DNA of 64,000 nt from Chimonanthus salicifolius (lineage: Eukaryota > Streptophyta > Magnoliopsida > Laurales > Calycanthaceae): positions 3,149,525 to 3,213,524 of the forward strand of contig CM023542.1 in assembly GCA_013350335.1 (NCBI GenBank), given 5' to 3'. A model generated the notes under the pieces. That model was not told where the DNA came from, ran no database searches, and saw nothing but the letters and a program-made list of their open reading frames with translations. Position 1 is the first letter of the stretch. Every line of letters begins with the position of its first letter. The position numbers were made by a program, and so were the translations under genes. Below, piece after piece: positions 1 through 11,553 of this stretch.

Positions 1-1546
1 AAGGTGAGAAAATTGCTCATATGCTACCATACAATTCTCTCCTAATCTTCTTCCTCTTATTGGAATTTTAAAATGGAATTATTTTTATTTTCTCATTACC
101 AGAAAATGTTTTCTTGGAAACTTGACTGATGACGCAGTTGGGAAGTGAATGGATGATTGATGGAGTAATCCATGCAAGATTGCAGATAAAGTGAATAGCA
201 TCACTGCCTGCATTTTTTTTTATATGCCCATGAAATAGAACCCATATTCTCAGAACAAGTGAGTATGCGTGTTGCATACTTTTAGAAAACTTTTTCCGAG
301 AAAATAGCTTTGTAGAATTTGTTTTCCTGTGCAATATTTCCAAGAAAACTTTCTGTCTGTCAATGACAGAGCTATTATTAAAATGACCAAACCGATAAGG
401 TTAAAAAATTAGGCACAATTTAAATTCGAGTCGCCTCTGGGCCTTACATTCTTGGGTTCCATAGTGACCAGCCTGTAGAATGTATGGGCTTGGAGCAGAT
501 CAGGCCCGGTCTAAGCCAGAACTGTTAAACGTATCGATTGGGAGTAGCTTTTGTTGGGCCGAAAACATGAAAAAGGCGGCCTGAATGAAAGGATAGAACT
601 TGATTTGGACCAGATCCTGCTTGAGCCCTGCCCACCCCACCCCTACCTACCATTGACATTGACAGTCCTAAATCCATTGTAATCTGTTGCTCTTCATATT
701 TTTTCTGAACACAATGAACTTATAGTTGGAACACTTTAATTTGGGCATATTGTGTTACAAAGACTACAAGGGAAAGTAGCACTGATTACAGGAGGAGCCA
801 GTGGCATAGGTGCATCCACAGCCAGATTGTTCAGTGAGCATGGTGCAAAAGTCATCATTGCCGACATAAATGATGAACTCGGCCAACGCGTCTGTGACGA
901 ATTTGGGCCGGACAAGGTTTCCTTTATCCATTGTGAAGTAACTGATGAAGCCCATGTCCGAAATGCCGTCGATGCGACCATCTCCAAGTATGGGAAGCTT
1001 GACATAATGTTCAACAATGCAGGCATCGCAGGGTCCACCGAACCAAGCATCATTGAGAGTGAAAAGACAGACTTTGAGAGGGTCCTCAGTGTCAATGTGA
1101 CTGGTGTGTTCTTGGGCACCAAGCATGCAGCCCGAGTCATGATCCCAGCTCGTCGCGGTGCCATCATCAACACTTCTAGTGTTTCCTCAGTGATCGGTGG
1201 GATCGTCTCTCTCCCATATACAACCTCTAAACATGCAGTTGTGGGTCTAACAAAGCATGCAGCAGTCGAGCTCGGCCAATTCGGTATCCGAGTGAATTCA
1301 ATCGGTCCTTATGTAGTTCCATCTCCTATGAGTAGCTATACACTTAAGATGGAGGAGGAAGAGGTAGAAAAGCATGCTAGTCTCGTTAATATCTTAAAGG
1401 GAGTGTCTCTTAAGGCTGAAGACATTGCAGAAGCAGCTCTCTATTTAGGGAGTGAGGAGTCAAAATATGTTACTGGTCACAACCTTATTGTAGATGGAGG
1501 CTTCACAATCACCAATCCAAGTCTTGAACCTGTCACTCCCTCCTAA
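1..1546 (+). CDS. SDR gene A (SDR110C-like NAD(P)-dependent dehydrogenase), 5' end cut by window edge
   Basis: Classical short-chain dehydrogenase/reductase, probably oxidising a terpenoid, lignan or apocarotenoid alcohol; the substrate cannot be read from sequence. Only the last three bases of exon 1 (1-3) are inside the window, followed by a GTGAG donor at 4. This junction matches the complete first exons at 17086-17123 and 32537-32574, which encode MGSGTVLSAL.RR. Intron 4-762; exon 2 763-1546 is open to TAA. Predicted length is 273 aa if exon 1 matches those copies. Visible motifs by that numbering: TGGASGIG cofactor loop at 22-29, acidic Asp47 after the second beta strand (favours NAD+), NNAG 97-100, Asn124, Ser152, and Tyr165-x3-Lys169 (YTTSK). 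An AATAAA lies at 1566-1571. No lesion is seen. Family assignment is firm; the exact enzyme is not. Confidence 0.85.
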
Positions 1547-1774
1547 TGCCAGTGATTTAACCTTCAATAAACTCTTTAAAATACGCTACCCATATTAAAA
1601 AATCCAAACCTTGGTGTATCCACTTGTTTATAACTTTATATATAAATAACTTGTCAATGAAGTTTTTATTGTTACGTGATTTGAAGTATTGAAAAATCAC
1701 TATATCTGAGTTTATTGGAGTTTTCTTCTGTATTAATTATGGCAAATATTTTTTTTAACTATTAAGTATCATTC

Positions 1775-2990
1775 AAAAAGAAGAGATCAACATCCCAAAA
1801 GTGCAAAGGAACAGGCAGTTCAATGGCAACCAGGAAACTAGGCAGGCCCAACAAACGAAAAATCAAACAATTCCCATTTTAGCAGGGGATTGTTAACAGC
1901 AGCATAATACCCATTTTGATTGCCCCTGCTATTATTGTATACAGTGGTCAGGTAGTAGGAATTACCAAAGGGGATTCTGTCAATAATAAGAAGAATGCAA
2001 GAATTCTGGGTTGGAGTTATGGATATGTCAGGTGACTTTGGATCAGCAAGTTTAGCAGGGGAAGGTTCCATGAAACAGAGAAATGATCACTAACTCTCTT
2101 AATATCTTCATTGGATAGGAGGAAGAAGATCCGATTTCTAATATCAAAGAGAATGTTCTGACCCAACTTGAAGTGATTACTCAGAGCAATATTGAACAAC
2201 TGATTATTTCTTTCATTCCAAAGGTGCCAAAACAAACTGAGCTGAGCAGCAAGTTTCTCTAAGGGATTCTTTTATGGAATAAAGAAGGTTGTTATAATCA
2301 GTCACAATATCAATATAATGAGTTTGGTACCTGAATTTATCGAAAATAAGGTGCCAAATACTCAGATTGAAGTTACATTGGAAAAGGTGCCAATGGGATT
2401 CCTTGTCAATAGAACAGAGAACACTGTTATCATCTCCAATAAGACCCAGCTGATGAAGTAGATGCTTGGTCCTAAGTGCAGAATTGAAGAAGAACCATAC
2501 GAAGATTGAATGACGATTTATGCAGGCAGGGGACCAAACATTGTGCATCAAGGCACGATCAATAAGGTTAGAGAAACTGGATTTAACAGCAGAAGCAATT
2601 GAGGTGGTCTAATTTTCACTAGCAGTCTACAAAATTTAATCATCAGTATCAATGATAGGCAGAGCAATACCAGTGACCCTCTCCCAGATATTGAACAGGT
2701 TAGTCGAAGATCATATATTTGTCTGTTACCATACTTCTCCTTCAAGATGAATCCAGGCCTTATCCATGGGTTTTTTGAACCATTTACAATGCTGTAAACA
2801 GTATGAATTTTTACCTTATCTCTTACAGACAAAATGGATCTCCAAGTCCAGGAAGAGTTGTGCTTGAATTTGATGTTCCAAACATTTCTATTCTTCAGGT
2901 ACTTTTGCTTCACCAACCTACACCAGAGATTATCAAAACCCTAATTATTGGGTCATATATTCGAAAAGATCTTTCCAATAAATCCATTAT
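1775..2990 (-). mobile_element. Degenerate LINE (non-LTR) 3' fragment, module 1
   Basis: Broken minus-strand reading frames match the C-terminal part of a plant LINE ORF2. These include an SSWTWRSIL block (about 2850-2800), a zinc-knuckle RT region with spaced Cys/His (2213-2551) and a WHLWNERNN block (near 2230). Several stops and frame changes show it is dead. The same fragment sits in the same place in modules 2 and 3, so it was there before the duplication. Confidence 0.75.
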
Positions 2991-4712
2991 CACCTCATTT
3001 TGTGAGTCCTATGCCCTAAGTGTGTCTTGATATATTGTAGACTAGTGAGTGGATGATCATCTCATTTCCAGTGACTGTCCATGTCTATTTCAATTCAATG
3101 GCCATATGTTCTTCTTTTTTTTCAAATAAAAAATTCATATATATTTTTTTTATGAATTTACGTGTGTGAAATCGTGGGAACTCAAACGTAAAACTCTCAC
3201 AGGTGATACTCACTATCGTTAGGGCACATTAGGTGAAGTCATGAGGGATAAAACCTGGCACCTCCCACTTTCTGAGATAGAAGATTACCGGTGGAGTGCA
3301 CCTACACTCGTAATTTTAAAGTGTGTATATAAGAGGTTGTACTTTTCCTAAAATAGAAATGTCTACTTTCAATGTAAGTCTAATACATCAATATTTGCCT
3401 TCTCTCCTGTGATTTTTACAAATTTCGATGAAATTCTCTTAAATTTTTTCTAAATTTAATGTGGGTCAACTCCATATTAATAAGATAAATACTTTGATGA
3501 AAATTATGATGATGATTTAGTGTGGGTCTCATGCTAAAAAGTGTATGGTGATATACATACAATAGTCAGTGTATATCATCATCTTGATTTCAAATTAAAA
3601 GGTAACGTCTCTGTTTCATTTTAAAGCATGTGTATATGAGGCTTGTACTTTTTCTGAAATAAAAATTCCCACTTTCAATGCGTCTAATACATTTACTCTT
3701 CCATTCTCTTTCTTAGGATCTTTTGCAATCTTTTACAATCTTTTGCAATCTTAATAGAATTATTTAAAAAAAAAAAAATCTCCTACATTTACTGTGGAAA
3801 TCGAACTTTGATTTTCTAACTTCCATAAAAATTAAAGAAAATGACAAAATCTTTCCTCTTTCTTTTATAAATGAGGTCGATATTTCTCTCTTCTTTTGAA
3901 AAATCAATTTCTTACGAGGGAGATAAGAAAATTTATGAGAAAAAAAGAATAAGATTTTCCTCATCTACTGAGACAACATTTGTGAAAATATGATTTTTTA
4001 ATATAACAATGTAAAGTGGGATATCTGTGGACCGACACGATGCCAAAGTTTATGACATGTATAGATAAAATAGATTGAATCTAAAGATAAATTTTCTTTT
4101 CAAACTAATTTCTTCAAAGAATTTGCCAAACAACCCACCTTATGGGAAGAGCTAGGTGTTGAATTCCTCTACGGAGGGTGCATAGTTTGTAGATAAGATA
4201 ATTCAAGAGAACCTCTTTTATACAATCTATCATATATTTTTTAGATGAACAAAAGTCAACAATTTATAATAATTAGAATTTCAAAGTCCAAAATTATGTG
4301 CTAAAATGATCAAGTGGATGTCAAAATTTTCGACGCACTATTCTTTTCGCATTCTAAATATCTCAACCGAAAATGTATTTAATAAATACTTTTTTTAAAT
4401 ATGGAGTCTTTAAATTTAAAAAAAAAAGAACAAAAATAGTAAAAACGACTTATGACAATATGATTAATAAGTGAATGACTTCCATGTAAATATGCTAAAT
4501 AATAATAAAAACTTTCATTACTTAGGACAAATTTCTCTTTTAATATAAATATTTCGTATTAGGTTTGTTGTTAATAAGCAATTAAGCTGTCATCTTTACG
4601 AAAAACTCAAGTGGGAATTAATTAATAAAAGCATGGGAGTCACCAACAAATAAAAAAGCTTATCTCATGGGAGTATTTTCTTGCAATTAATAAAAGCTCC
4701 TCGACATTGTCC
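2991..4712. other. AT-rich spacer upstream of SDR B, no gene seen
   Basis: No convincing coding sequence. It holds A/T tracts and the triplet CTTTTGCAATCTTTTACAAT-like repeat near 3717-3755. Equivalent spacers occur upstream of genes F and I. From about 4109 onward it is base-for-base the same as the module 2 spacer. Confidence 0.5.
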
Positions 4713-4722
4713 ATAAATATAT
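4713..4722 (+). promoter_or_regulatory. TATA-like box of SDR gene B
   Basis: ATAAATATAT lies about 75 bp before the first-exon ATG. The same segment precedes gene F (22024), and related TATA-like stretches precede C, G, I, J and K. Inferred from position and conservation across paralogs. Confidence 0.45.
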
Positions 4723-4954
4723 ACAGAAGATCCAGCAAAGGTGAAGCCCAAAAGCCAGAAAGAGGAAGGAAAGAGTATGGAGAAGAAGAGCAAAACCATG
4801 AGTAGCAGCATCAGATTTCTCTCTTCCACTGCAAAAAGGTTTGCTTATGTTTTCTTAGATGGGACATTTCCTTTTGTTATTTGTGCACTCTGCTCATCTT
4901 ATCATGATTTAGTAGCTATCAAATGATTTTGTATCAGTAATATATGAAATTTCT

Positions 4955-5817
4955 ACGAGTGACTTAAGTACACCCGACTTTTCTGCTTTAAATTTTTGAA
5001 TGAAATTATCATTTTACCTCTATATTTTTACTCACCTGAACGAACTGTCAGTTCATTTTGGCATTCGTTCGGATGAATGAAATCATCCAAACGAATGCCG
5101 AAGTGCAAATTTAGTTCATTCGAACGAATGAGCACAACAGTTCATTCGGTAATGTACAGTATTATTTAAATAATAAAATGTTCTTTAAAATTTTAAAGTT
5201 CTTTTTTAAGCACTATTATTTCTAAAATTTCTTAAATTGAATATCCGGACTAATTACGATAACCTGATAAAAATACTTTAAGACTTTAAGGTCTTTTGAC
5301 ACTCCCAAATACTTAAAACACAGTGTTTTACAAATAAGGGTATCCCTCGGCTATGCTGAAAATACATTTGGGAGTGTCAAAAGACCTTAAACTCTTAAAG
5401 TATTTTTATCAGGTTATCGTAATTAGTCTGGATATTCAATTTGAGAATTTTGGAAATACACAATACTTAAAAAATAATTTTAAAATTTTAAAGGAGATTT
5501 TATTATTTAAATAATACACTACTTTACTGTTCTTTCGAATGAACTGTACATTACTGTTCTTTCGAATGAACTGTACATTACTGTTCGTTCGAATGAACCA
5601 TCCGTTCATTCGAACGATTGAACTGTTGTGTCCCTTCGAATGAACTAAATTTACACTTCGACATTCGTTCGGATGACTTCATTCATCCGAACGAATGCCG
5701 AAATGAACTGGCAGTTCGTTCAGATGAGTAAAAACGTGGGGTTAAAATGGTAATTTCACCAAAAATCTAAAATCGGGTGTGTAGAGGCAGAAAAGTCGGG
5801 TATCTATAAGTCGCGCC
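4955..5817. mobile_element. 863-bp foldback element in intron of SDR B
   Basis: Flanked by AATTTCT direct repeats (4948-4954 and 5818-5824). Gene I has the uninterrupted site (one AATTTCT at about 37726), so this is an insertion. The ends form an imperfect inverted repeat sharing the block ACCCGACTTTTCTGC. Inside are palindromic ATTCGTTCGAACGAAT-type modules and a large hairpin of roughly 5230-5445. No coding capacity. The superfamily is not recognised; the 7-bp target duplication is unusual. Confidence 0.7.
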
Positions 5818-6186
5818 AATTTCTGGAGTACTAGACCGACCCAAGTACCCCAAACCATAACAAATTATGGGTCCAATATAACCTGGCCCAGAAAAAGAAT
5901 CCATGTACCTGGGCTCAGTTTTAATAAGCCTAAACCATTAGATGCCTCCTTCTCTATCTACGGTAAGTGTGAATTGTAAATGAATCCATACACGGGTTCA
6001 ACATGGGTCAGAGGGTAAGCCATACTGATCTGGGCCCTACCTGGACCCTACTTGGTTAGGGCCCAGATCCGAGTTAAGGTTCAAAAATTAGGCACGATTT
6101 AAATTCAAGTCGGCTCTGGGCCTTTCATTCTTGGGGCCTGTAGAATGTATGGCTTGGAGTAGATCAGGCAGGTTTAAGTCAGAACT

Positions 6187-6458
6187 GGCCGAGATTTTTT
6201 CTATCTCTTCAAATTTTCTTTTTTGAAAATCTTGGTGGCTTTTTTTTTTTTGAAAAAATCCATTTAAAAAATAAAAGGCTGTTTTTTTAAAAAAAATTAA
6301 AAAATATAAATATCGACTGATATCTAGACCAATATTCGCCCGTATCGGACGAATATCGGCCGAGATATCGACCGGACCCACAACCGATATTTGTCTTTTT
6401 TTTAATCTGACTGATACGGTATATCTCGGGCTTCCGAGATATTTGTTTTTATATCCCT
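6187..6458. mobile_element. CGATAT-rich short interspersed element (copy in intron B)
   Basis: GGCCGAGATTTTTTCT start, long A/T tracts, then repeated CGATAT/CCGAGAT words and an ATATCCCTGTGAG end. Absent from the intron of gene I, present in gene F. Same family as 11554-11837, where ends and target duplication can be read. Confidence 0.5.
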
Positions 6459-6657
6459 GTGAGTACCCTTAGTTGGGCGCTTGGGCCACAAACATGAAAA
6501 AAGGGGCCTGAATGAAAGAATAGAACTTGGTTTGGACCAGATCCTGCTTGAGCCCAGCCAACTCCACCCCTAGCAACCATTGACATTGATAGTCATAAAT
6601 CCATTGTAATCTGTTGCTCTTCATATTTTTTTCTGAACACATTGAACTTATAGTTGA

Positions 6658-6930
<273 letters not shown>

Positions 6931-7472
6931 TAATGTTCAACAATGCAGGCATCATAGGTTCCCCCAAAAAAAGCATCATTGAGAGTGAGAAAACAGAGTT
7001 GGAGAGGATCCTCAGTGTCAATGTGACTGGTGTGTTCTTGGGCACCAAGCATGCAGCCCGAGTCATGATCCCAGCTCGTCGTGGCGCCATCATCAACACT
7101 TCTAGTATTTCTTCAGTGATCGGTGGGATCGTCTCTCTCCCATATACAACCTCTAAACACGCAGTTGTGGGTCTAACGAAGCATGCAGCAGTCGAGCTCG
7201 GCCAATTTGGCATCCGAGTGAACTCAAGCGGTCCTTATTTAATTCTAACTCCATTGAGTAGCTACGTATTTAAGATGGAGGAGGAAGAGGTAGAAAAGCA
7301 TGCAAGTGTTGTTAGTATCCTAAAGGGAGTGTCTCTTAAGGCTGAAGACATTGCGAAAGCAGCTCTATATTTAGGGAGTGATGAGTCAAAGTTTGTCAAC
7401 GGTTACAACCTTATTGTAGATGGAGGCTTCTCAATCACCAATCCAACTCTTGATCCTGCCATTCCCTCCTGA

Positions 7473-8060
7473 TGCCATTGATTTAACCTTCAATAAACTC
7501 TTTCAAAAAGTTTATCTATATTAAAAATATCCAAACCTTGGTGTATCCACTTGTTTATATATAAATAACTTGTCAATTAAGTTTTTATTCTTTGGTGAAT
7601 TGAAGTATCGAAAAATAACTATATCCGAGTTTATTGGAGTTTTCTTCTGTATTAATTATGACAAATATTTTTTTTTTAACGATTAATGGTAAGTATTATT
7701 CAAAAAGAAATGATCAACATCCCAAAAGTGCAAGCAGTTAAATGGCAGCCAAAAAACTAGGCAGGCCCAACAGACAAAAAATCGAACAATAAGAGCCCAC
7801 ATCCTGGGCCAGGAATAGAAGATGAGAACATCAAACAGGCCCACAGTCAAACTATGAAACAACAAAATTAATTGAAGATAATACCCATTTTGATTGCCAT
7901 TCGTTCCAACGAATTTTTGAATTCGTCTGAATGAATCATCCTTTGAGGATGAGGTGTTTTTAGGTGGAAGGACAAAAGGATAATTTTCATATAAATTTAA
8001 AAAACAGGTGTGTAGAGTAAGATTTCTCAGTATGTATGGAGTCCCTTTTATCAAAGCATT
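7473..8060. other. 3' flank of SDR B with LINE-like and foldback remnants
   Basis: AATAAA follows the stop at about 7492. Then comes a stretch near 7680-7890 shared with the LINE-bearing flank of gene A, and 7895-8030 with ATTCGTTCCAACGAAT modules and a GGTGTGTAGAG end like the foldback element at 40316-40940. It looks like a deletion derivative of that element. No gene. Confidence 0.45.
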
Positions 8061-8162
8061 TAATGTTTTTAGAGTTTAATTGATGGTGATAATTTTGAAT
8101 ATATGTCATATAAAGAGAGGAGCACTTCACGTGATTTATGACAGATTTTCAATTGAACGTAA

Positions 8163-8166
<4 letters not shown>

Positions 8167-8193
<27 letters not shown>
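8167..8193. repeat. (TA)n microsatellite
   Basis: Uninterrupted AT dinucleotide run. A second run is at about 8413-8440; both flank the palindrome between them. Confidence 0.85.
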
Positions 8194-8195
<2 letters not shown>

Positions 8196-8196
<1 letters not shown>

Positions 8197-8381
8197 TTAA
8201 TTGATGGTGATAATTTTGAATATATGTCATATAAAAAGAGGAGCACTTCACGTGATTTATGACAGATTTTCGATTGAAGTAAGAATATATATTCTTACTT
8301 CAATCGAAAATCTGTCATAAATCACGTGAAGTGCTCCTCTTTTTATATGACATATATTCAAAATTATCACCATCAATTAAA
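8196..8381. repeat. Near-perfect 93-bp palindrome upstream of SDR C
   Basis: Left arm 8196-8288 and right arm 8289-8381 are reverse complements with no spacer; the centre is AAGAATATATATTCTT. A third, direct copy of the arm lies at about 8074-8163. Module 2 has only one copy of this sequence at the matching place (about 25527-25580), so the extra copies arose locally in module 1. Confidence 0.85.
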
Positions 8382-8408
8382 CTCTAAAAACATTAAATGC
8401 TTTGATAA

Positions 8409-8439
<31 letters not shown>

Positions 8440-8633
8440 TTAATATTTTATCGATCCTCTTGTTAATAAACAGTTCAGCCGTCATCTTCACGACAAACTC
8501 TCGGGGGAATAAACTAATAAAAGTGGGTGGAGTCACCTAACAAATAAAAACGGTCATCACAGTGGGAGTACTTTCTTGCAATTACTGAGTGGCTCCCACT
8601 TAATAACCACAAGCTCTCAGCATTGTCCATCAA

Positions 8634-8644
8634 TATAATATATA
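8634..8644 (+). promoter_or_regulatory. TATA-like box of SDR gene C
   Basis: TATAATATATA about 80-90 bp before the ATG at 8724, followed by a CAGCAGCTCC leader. The same arrangement is seen upstream of G and J. Confidence 0.45.
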
Positions 8645-8723
8645 CAGCAGCTCCGCTTTCCAAAGCTGAAGCCCAAAAGACAGAAAGAGGAAGGAAAAGA
8701 GTTTAGAGATAAAGAGAAAAACC

Positions 8724-10217
8724 ATGAGTAGTAGTATCAGCTTTCTCTCTTCCACTGCAAAAAGGTTTGCTTATTTTTCTTAGATGTGACATTTCCTTTG
8801 GTTATTTGATTTGGTAGCTATCAAATGATTTTGTATTAGTAATATATGAAATTTCTGAACTACTAGGCCAACCCAAGTACTCAAATCATAACAAATTATA
8901 GGTCCTAGCTTATATGGCCTCATCTAAACCATTAGATGCCTCCTTCTCTACAGTGAGTGTGAACTGTAAATCAATCCATATAACAGGTGCAACTTGGGTC
9001 AGGTGCCAAGCCATACCGATCTGGGTCCGACTTGAAAATTTAGAGCTGAACCCTACTTGGGTAGGCCCCAGACCTGAATTAAGGTTCAAAAATTAGGCAC
9101 CATTTAAATTCGAGTTCTTTCATTCTTGGGGTCCATAGTGACCAGCCTGTAGAAGGTATGGCTTGGAGGGGATCAGGCCCGTTCTAAGCCAGAACGGTTA
9201 AACTATAGATTGGGAGTAGCTTTTGCTGGACTGATAACATGAACAAGAAGGCCTGAATGAAAGAATAGAACTTGGTTTGGACCAGATCCTGCTTGAGCCC
9301 AGCCCACTACACCCCTACCATTGACATTGACAGTCCTAAATCCATTGTAATCTGTTGCTCTTCATAGTTTTTTTTTCTGAATACAATGAACTTATAGCTG
9401 AACCCTTTCAATTGGGTATGTTTTGTTACAAAGACTGCAAGGGAAAGTAGCACTGATTACTGGAGGAGCCAGTGGCATAGGTGCATCCACAGCCAGATTG
9501 TTCAGTGAGCATGGTGCCAAAGTCGTCATCGCCGACATTAATGATGAACTTGGCCAACGGGTCTGTGAGGAATTTGGGCCCAACAAGGTCTCCTTCATCC
9601 ATTGTGAAGTAACTGATGAAGCACATGTCCGAAATGCCGTCGATGCGACCATTTCCAAGTTCGGGAAGCTTGACATAATGTTCAACAATGCAGGCACCGA
9701 AGAGTCCCCCAATCGAAGCATCCTTGAGAGAGAGAAGATGGATTTTGAGAGGGTTCTTAGTGTCAATGTGACTGGTGTGTTCTTGGGCACCAAGCATGCA
9801 GCTCGAGTCATGATTCCAGCTCGTCGCGGCGCCATCATCAACACTTCAAGTGTTGCTTCAGTGATAGGAGGGCTCGCCAGCCATGCATATACAGCCTCTA
9901 AACATGCAGTTGTCGGCCTAACAAAGAATGCAGCAGTCGAGCTGGGCCAATTTGGTATCCGAGTGAATTCAATCAGTCCTTTTGCAGTTCCAACTCCTCT
10001 GTCTAGCTACGTACTAAAGATGGAGGAAGCAGAGGTAGAAAAGCATGCAAGTCTTGTTAATATTCTAAAGGGAGTATCTCTGAAGGCTGAAGACATTGCA
10101 GAAGCAGCTCTATATTTAGGGAGTGATGAGTCCAAATTTGTTACCGGTCATAACCTTATTGTAGATGGAGGCTTCACAATCACCAATCCAACTCTTGGTC
10201 CTGCCATTCCCTCCTAA
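8724..10217 (+). CDS. SDR gene C (SDR110C-like dehydrogenase), intact
   Basis: Exon 1 8724-8764 (MSSSISFLSSTAK), intron 8765-9433, exon 2 9434-10217 ending in TAA; 274 aa. The split codon AG|A gives Arg14. TGGASGIG 23-30, ADIND with Asp48, NNAG 98-101, Asn125, Ser153, Tyr166-x3-Lys170 (YTASK): all SDR catalytic positions are present. It belongs to a second sequence class in the cluster (SHAYTASK and SPFAVPTP where A, F and I have SLPYTTSK and IGPY). These residues line the substrate pocket in SDRs, so substrate or stereochemistry may differ. TATA-like box at 8634; AATAAA about 20 bp after the stop. A TRIM retroelement follows at 10466. Likely cytosolic, tetrameric enzyme by family analogy. 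Confidence 0.88.
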
Positions 10218-10465
10218 TGCCATTGGTTTAACCTTCAATAAACTCTTTCAGAAGCCCTACCCATAATAAAAAAAACTTATAAATTAAGTTATTATTGTTA
10301 CGTGAATTGAAGTATTGAAAAATTACTATATCTGAGTTTATTTTATTGGAGTTTTCTTTCTGTATTAATTATGGCAAATATTTAATGGCATCACTGCTAA
10401 AACTAAGTAAATAAGTATAACCTCAATATATTTTAGGCCCGCACAACACTTTTAGAGGTTACTTG

Positions 10466-10844
10466 TGTTGGGGCTGAAAACGAGTCTCACATCGGATGGG
10501 AAAAGGAGGAAATAGTGAGTTATATGGGGTTGAGCAACTCCACCTACCAGACTAGTCTTTTGGGCTGGAAGTCCAGGCCCAACAAGTGATATCAAAGCTA
10601 GGCCCCCAAGCCAACGCATGTAGATTCAGGATCTCTTAGCCGAACGAGATGGTTGGTGACGATGTTTGATCCGTCTGAGAGCCTCGTTTGAAAAGAGGGG
10701 GGAGGGGGGGGGGGGGGGGTGGTTGGGGTTGGAGCCGCAAACGAATCCCACATTAGTTTAGAAAGGGGGAAATAAGGAGTTATAAGAGATTGAGGAACTC
10801 CACCTATTAGACTAATCTTTTGAGCGGGAACCTCAGGCCCAACA
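10466..10844 (+). mobile_element. Complete TRIM (miniature LTR retrotransposon), module 1
   Basis: Two ~120-bp terminal repeats, 10466-10584 and about 10720-10844, starting TGTTGGGG/TGGTTGGGG and ending GGCCCAACA. After the left repeat a TGATATCAAAGC segment resembles the usual tRNA-Met primer-binding site. A G-rich polypurine tract (about 10691-10719) precedes the right repeat. ACTTG target duplications lie at 10461-10465 and 10845-10849. There is no open reading frame inside. Copies sit at the same place after genes G and J. Confidence 0.85.
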
Positions 10845-10849
10845 ACTTG

Positions 10850-11548
10850 CATAAAAAATTTCATTCTTCTATAATCAATTATATTAACTCATGAAGAATT
10901 CAAGTATCATTGATTTAGAAATAATTATTTTGAGAAAAGTTGCCGTTTTCTACCTAAAGAAGTTAGGAGTTTCTATTTCATCAACTAGGACTCTAATATC
11001 AATATCCAACATTAATGAAGATACTAATTCAAAAATAAACAAAATTAACACAAAATAAAATGTTCTAAATAAAATCAAAATAAGAAGTAGGGTCCACGTC
11101 CGTCATCGTCGTACATCATTAACTTACAATATAAAGTAGATATTTAATGGTTACAGTACGGCCTTGTACCCAACACTCATGATTTTAGATAATCATGGAT
11201 GAGTACTTTAATATTGATTGGTAATTAGTTTAGTTGATTCAAGATTTTAGAATTAGATTATAGGTCTTAATCTCTTGATTTTGACTTCTTTTGAACCCAC
11301 CTAGTATATAAGATTTACGTGTGGTTTCATGTATTTATAGTATTAGTCTCACCTCTTGGGATGGAAATACCCATATTATCTAAAAAAATATTTTAATACA
11401 CGGAGTTTATTATATATTAGTCAATGCTTATCAGGTTTGTCTAAATGTGTTCATTTTAGTGTATTTTAAATTTTTTTCAAAGCATATAAGGTTTTTACTT
11501 TTTAGAGTTTAATTGATGATGATGATATTGAACTATAGCAAATATATG
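10850..11548. other. AT-rich spacer, no gene seen
   Basis: No supported feature. The same spacer is found in modules 2 and 3, with about 150 bp missing here compared with 28340-28500. Confidence 0.4.
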
Positions 11549-11553
11549 TCAAA

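Noticed and set aside
752..762. GTG/TTG starts just before exon 2 of each SDR
   Set aside because: These lie in the conserved GTTACAAAG acceptor region; the true start is in the small upstream exon.
736..1173. Long antisense open frames (120-183 codons) opposite every SDR exon 2
   Set aside because: They recur opposite each paralog because of the codon pattern of the real gene. They start and end at varied points, lack known motifs and are not independently conserved.
8069..8262. 60-codon frames on both strands containing YIYIYI runs
   Set aside because: Produced by the TA microsatellite and palindrome.
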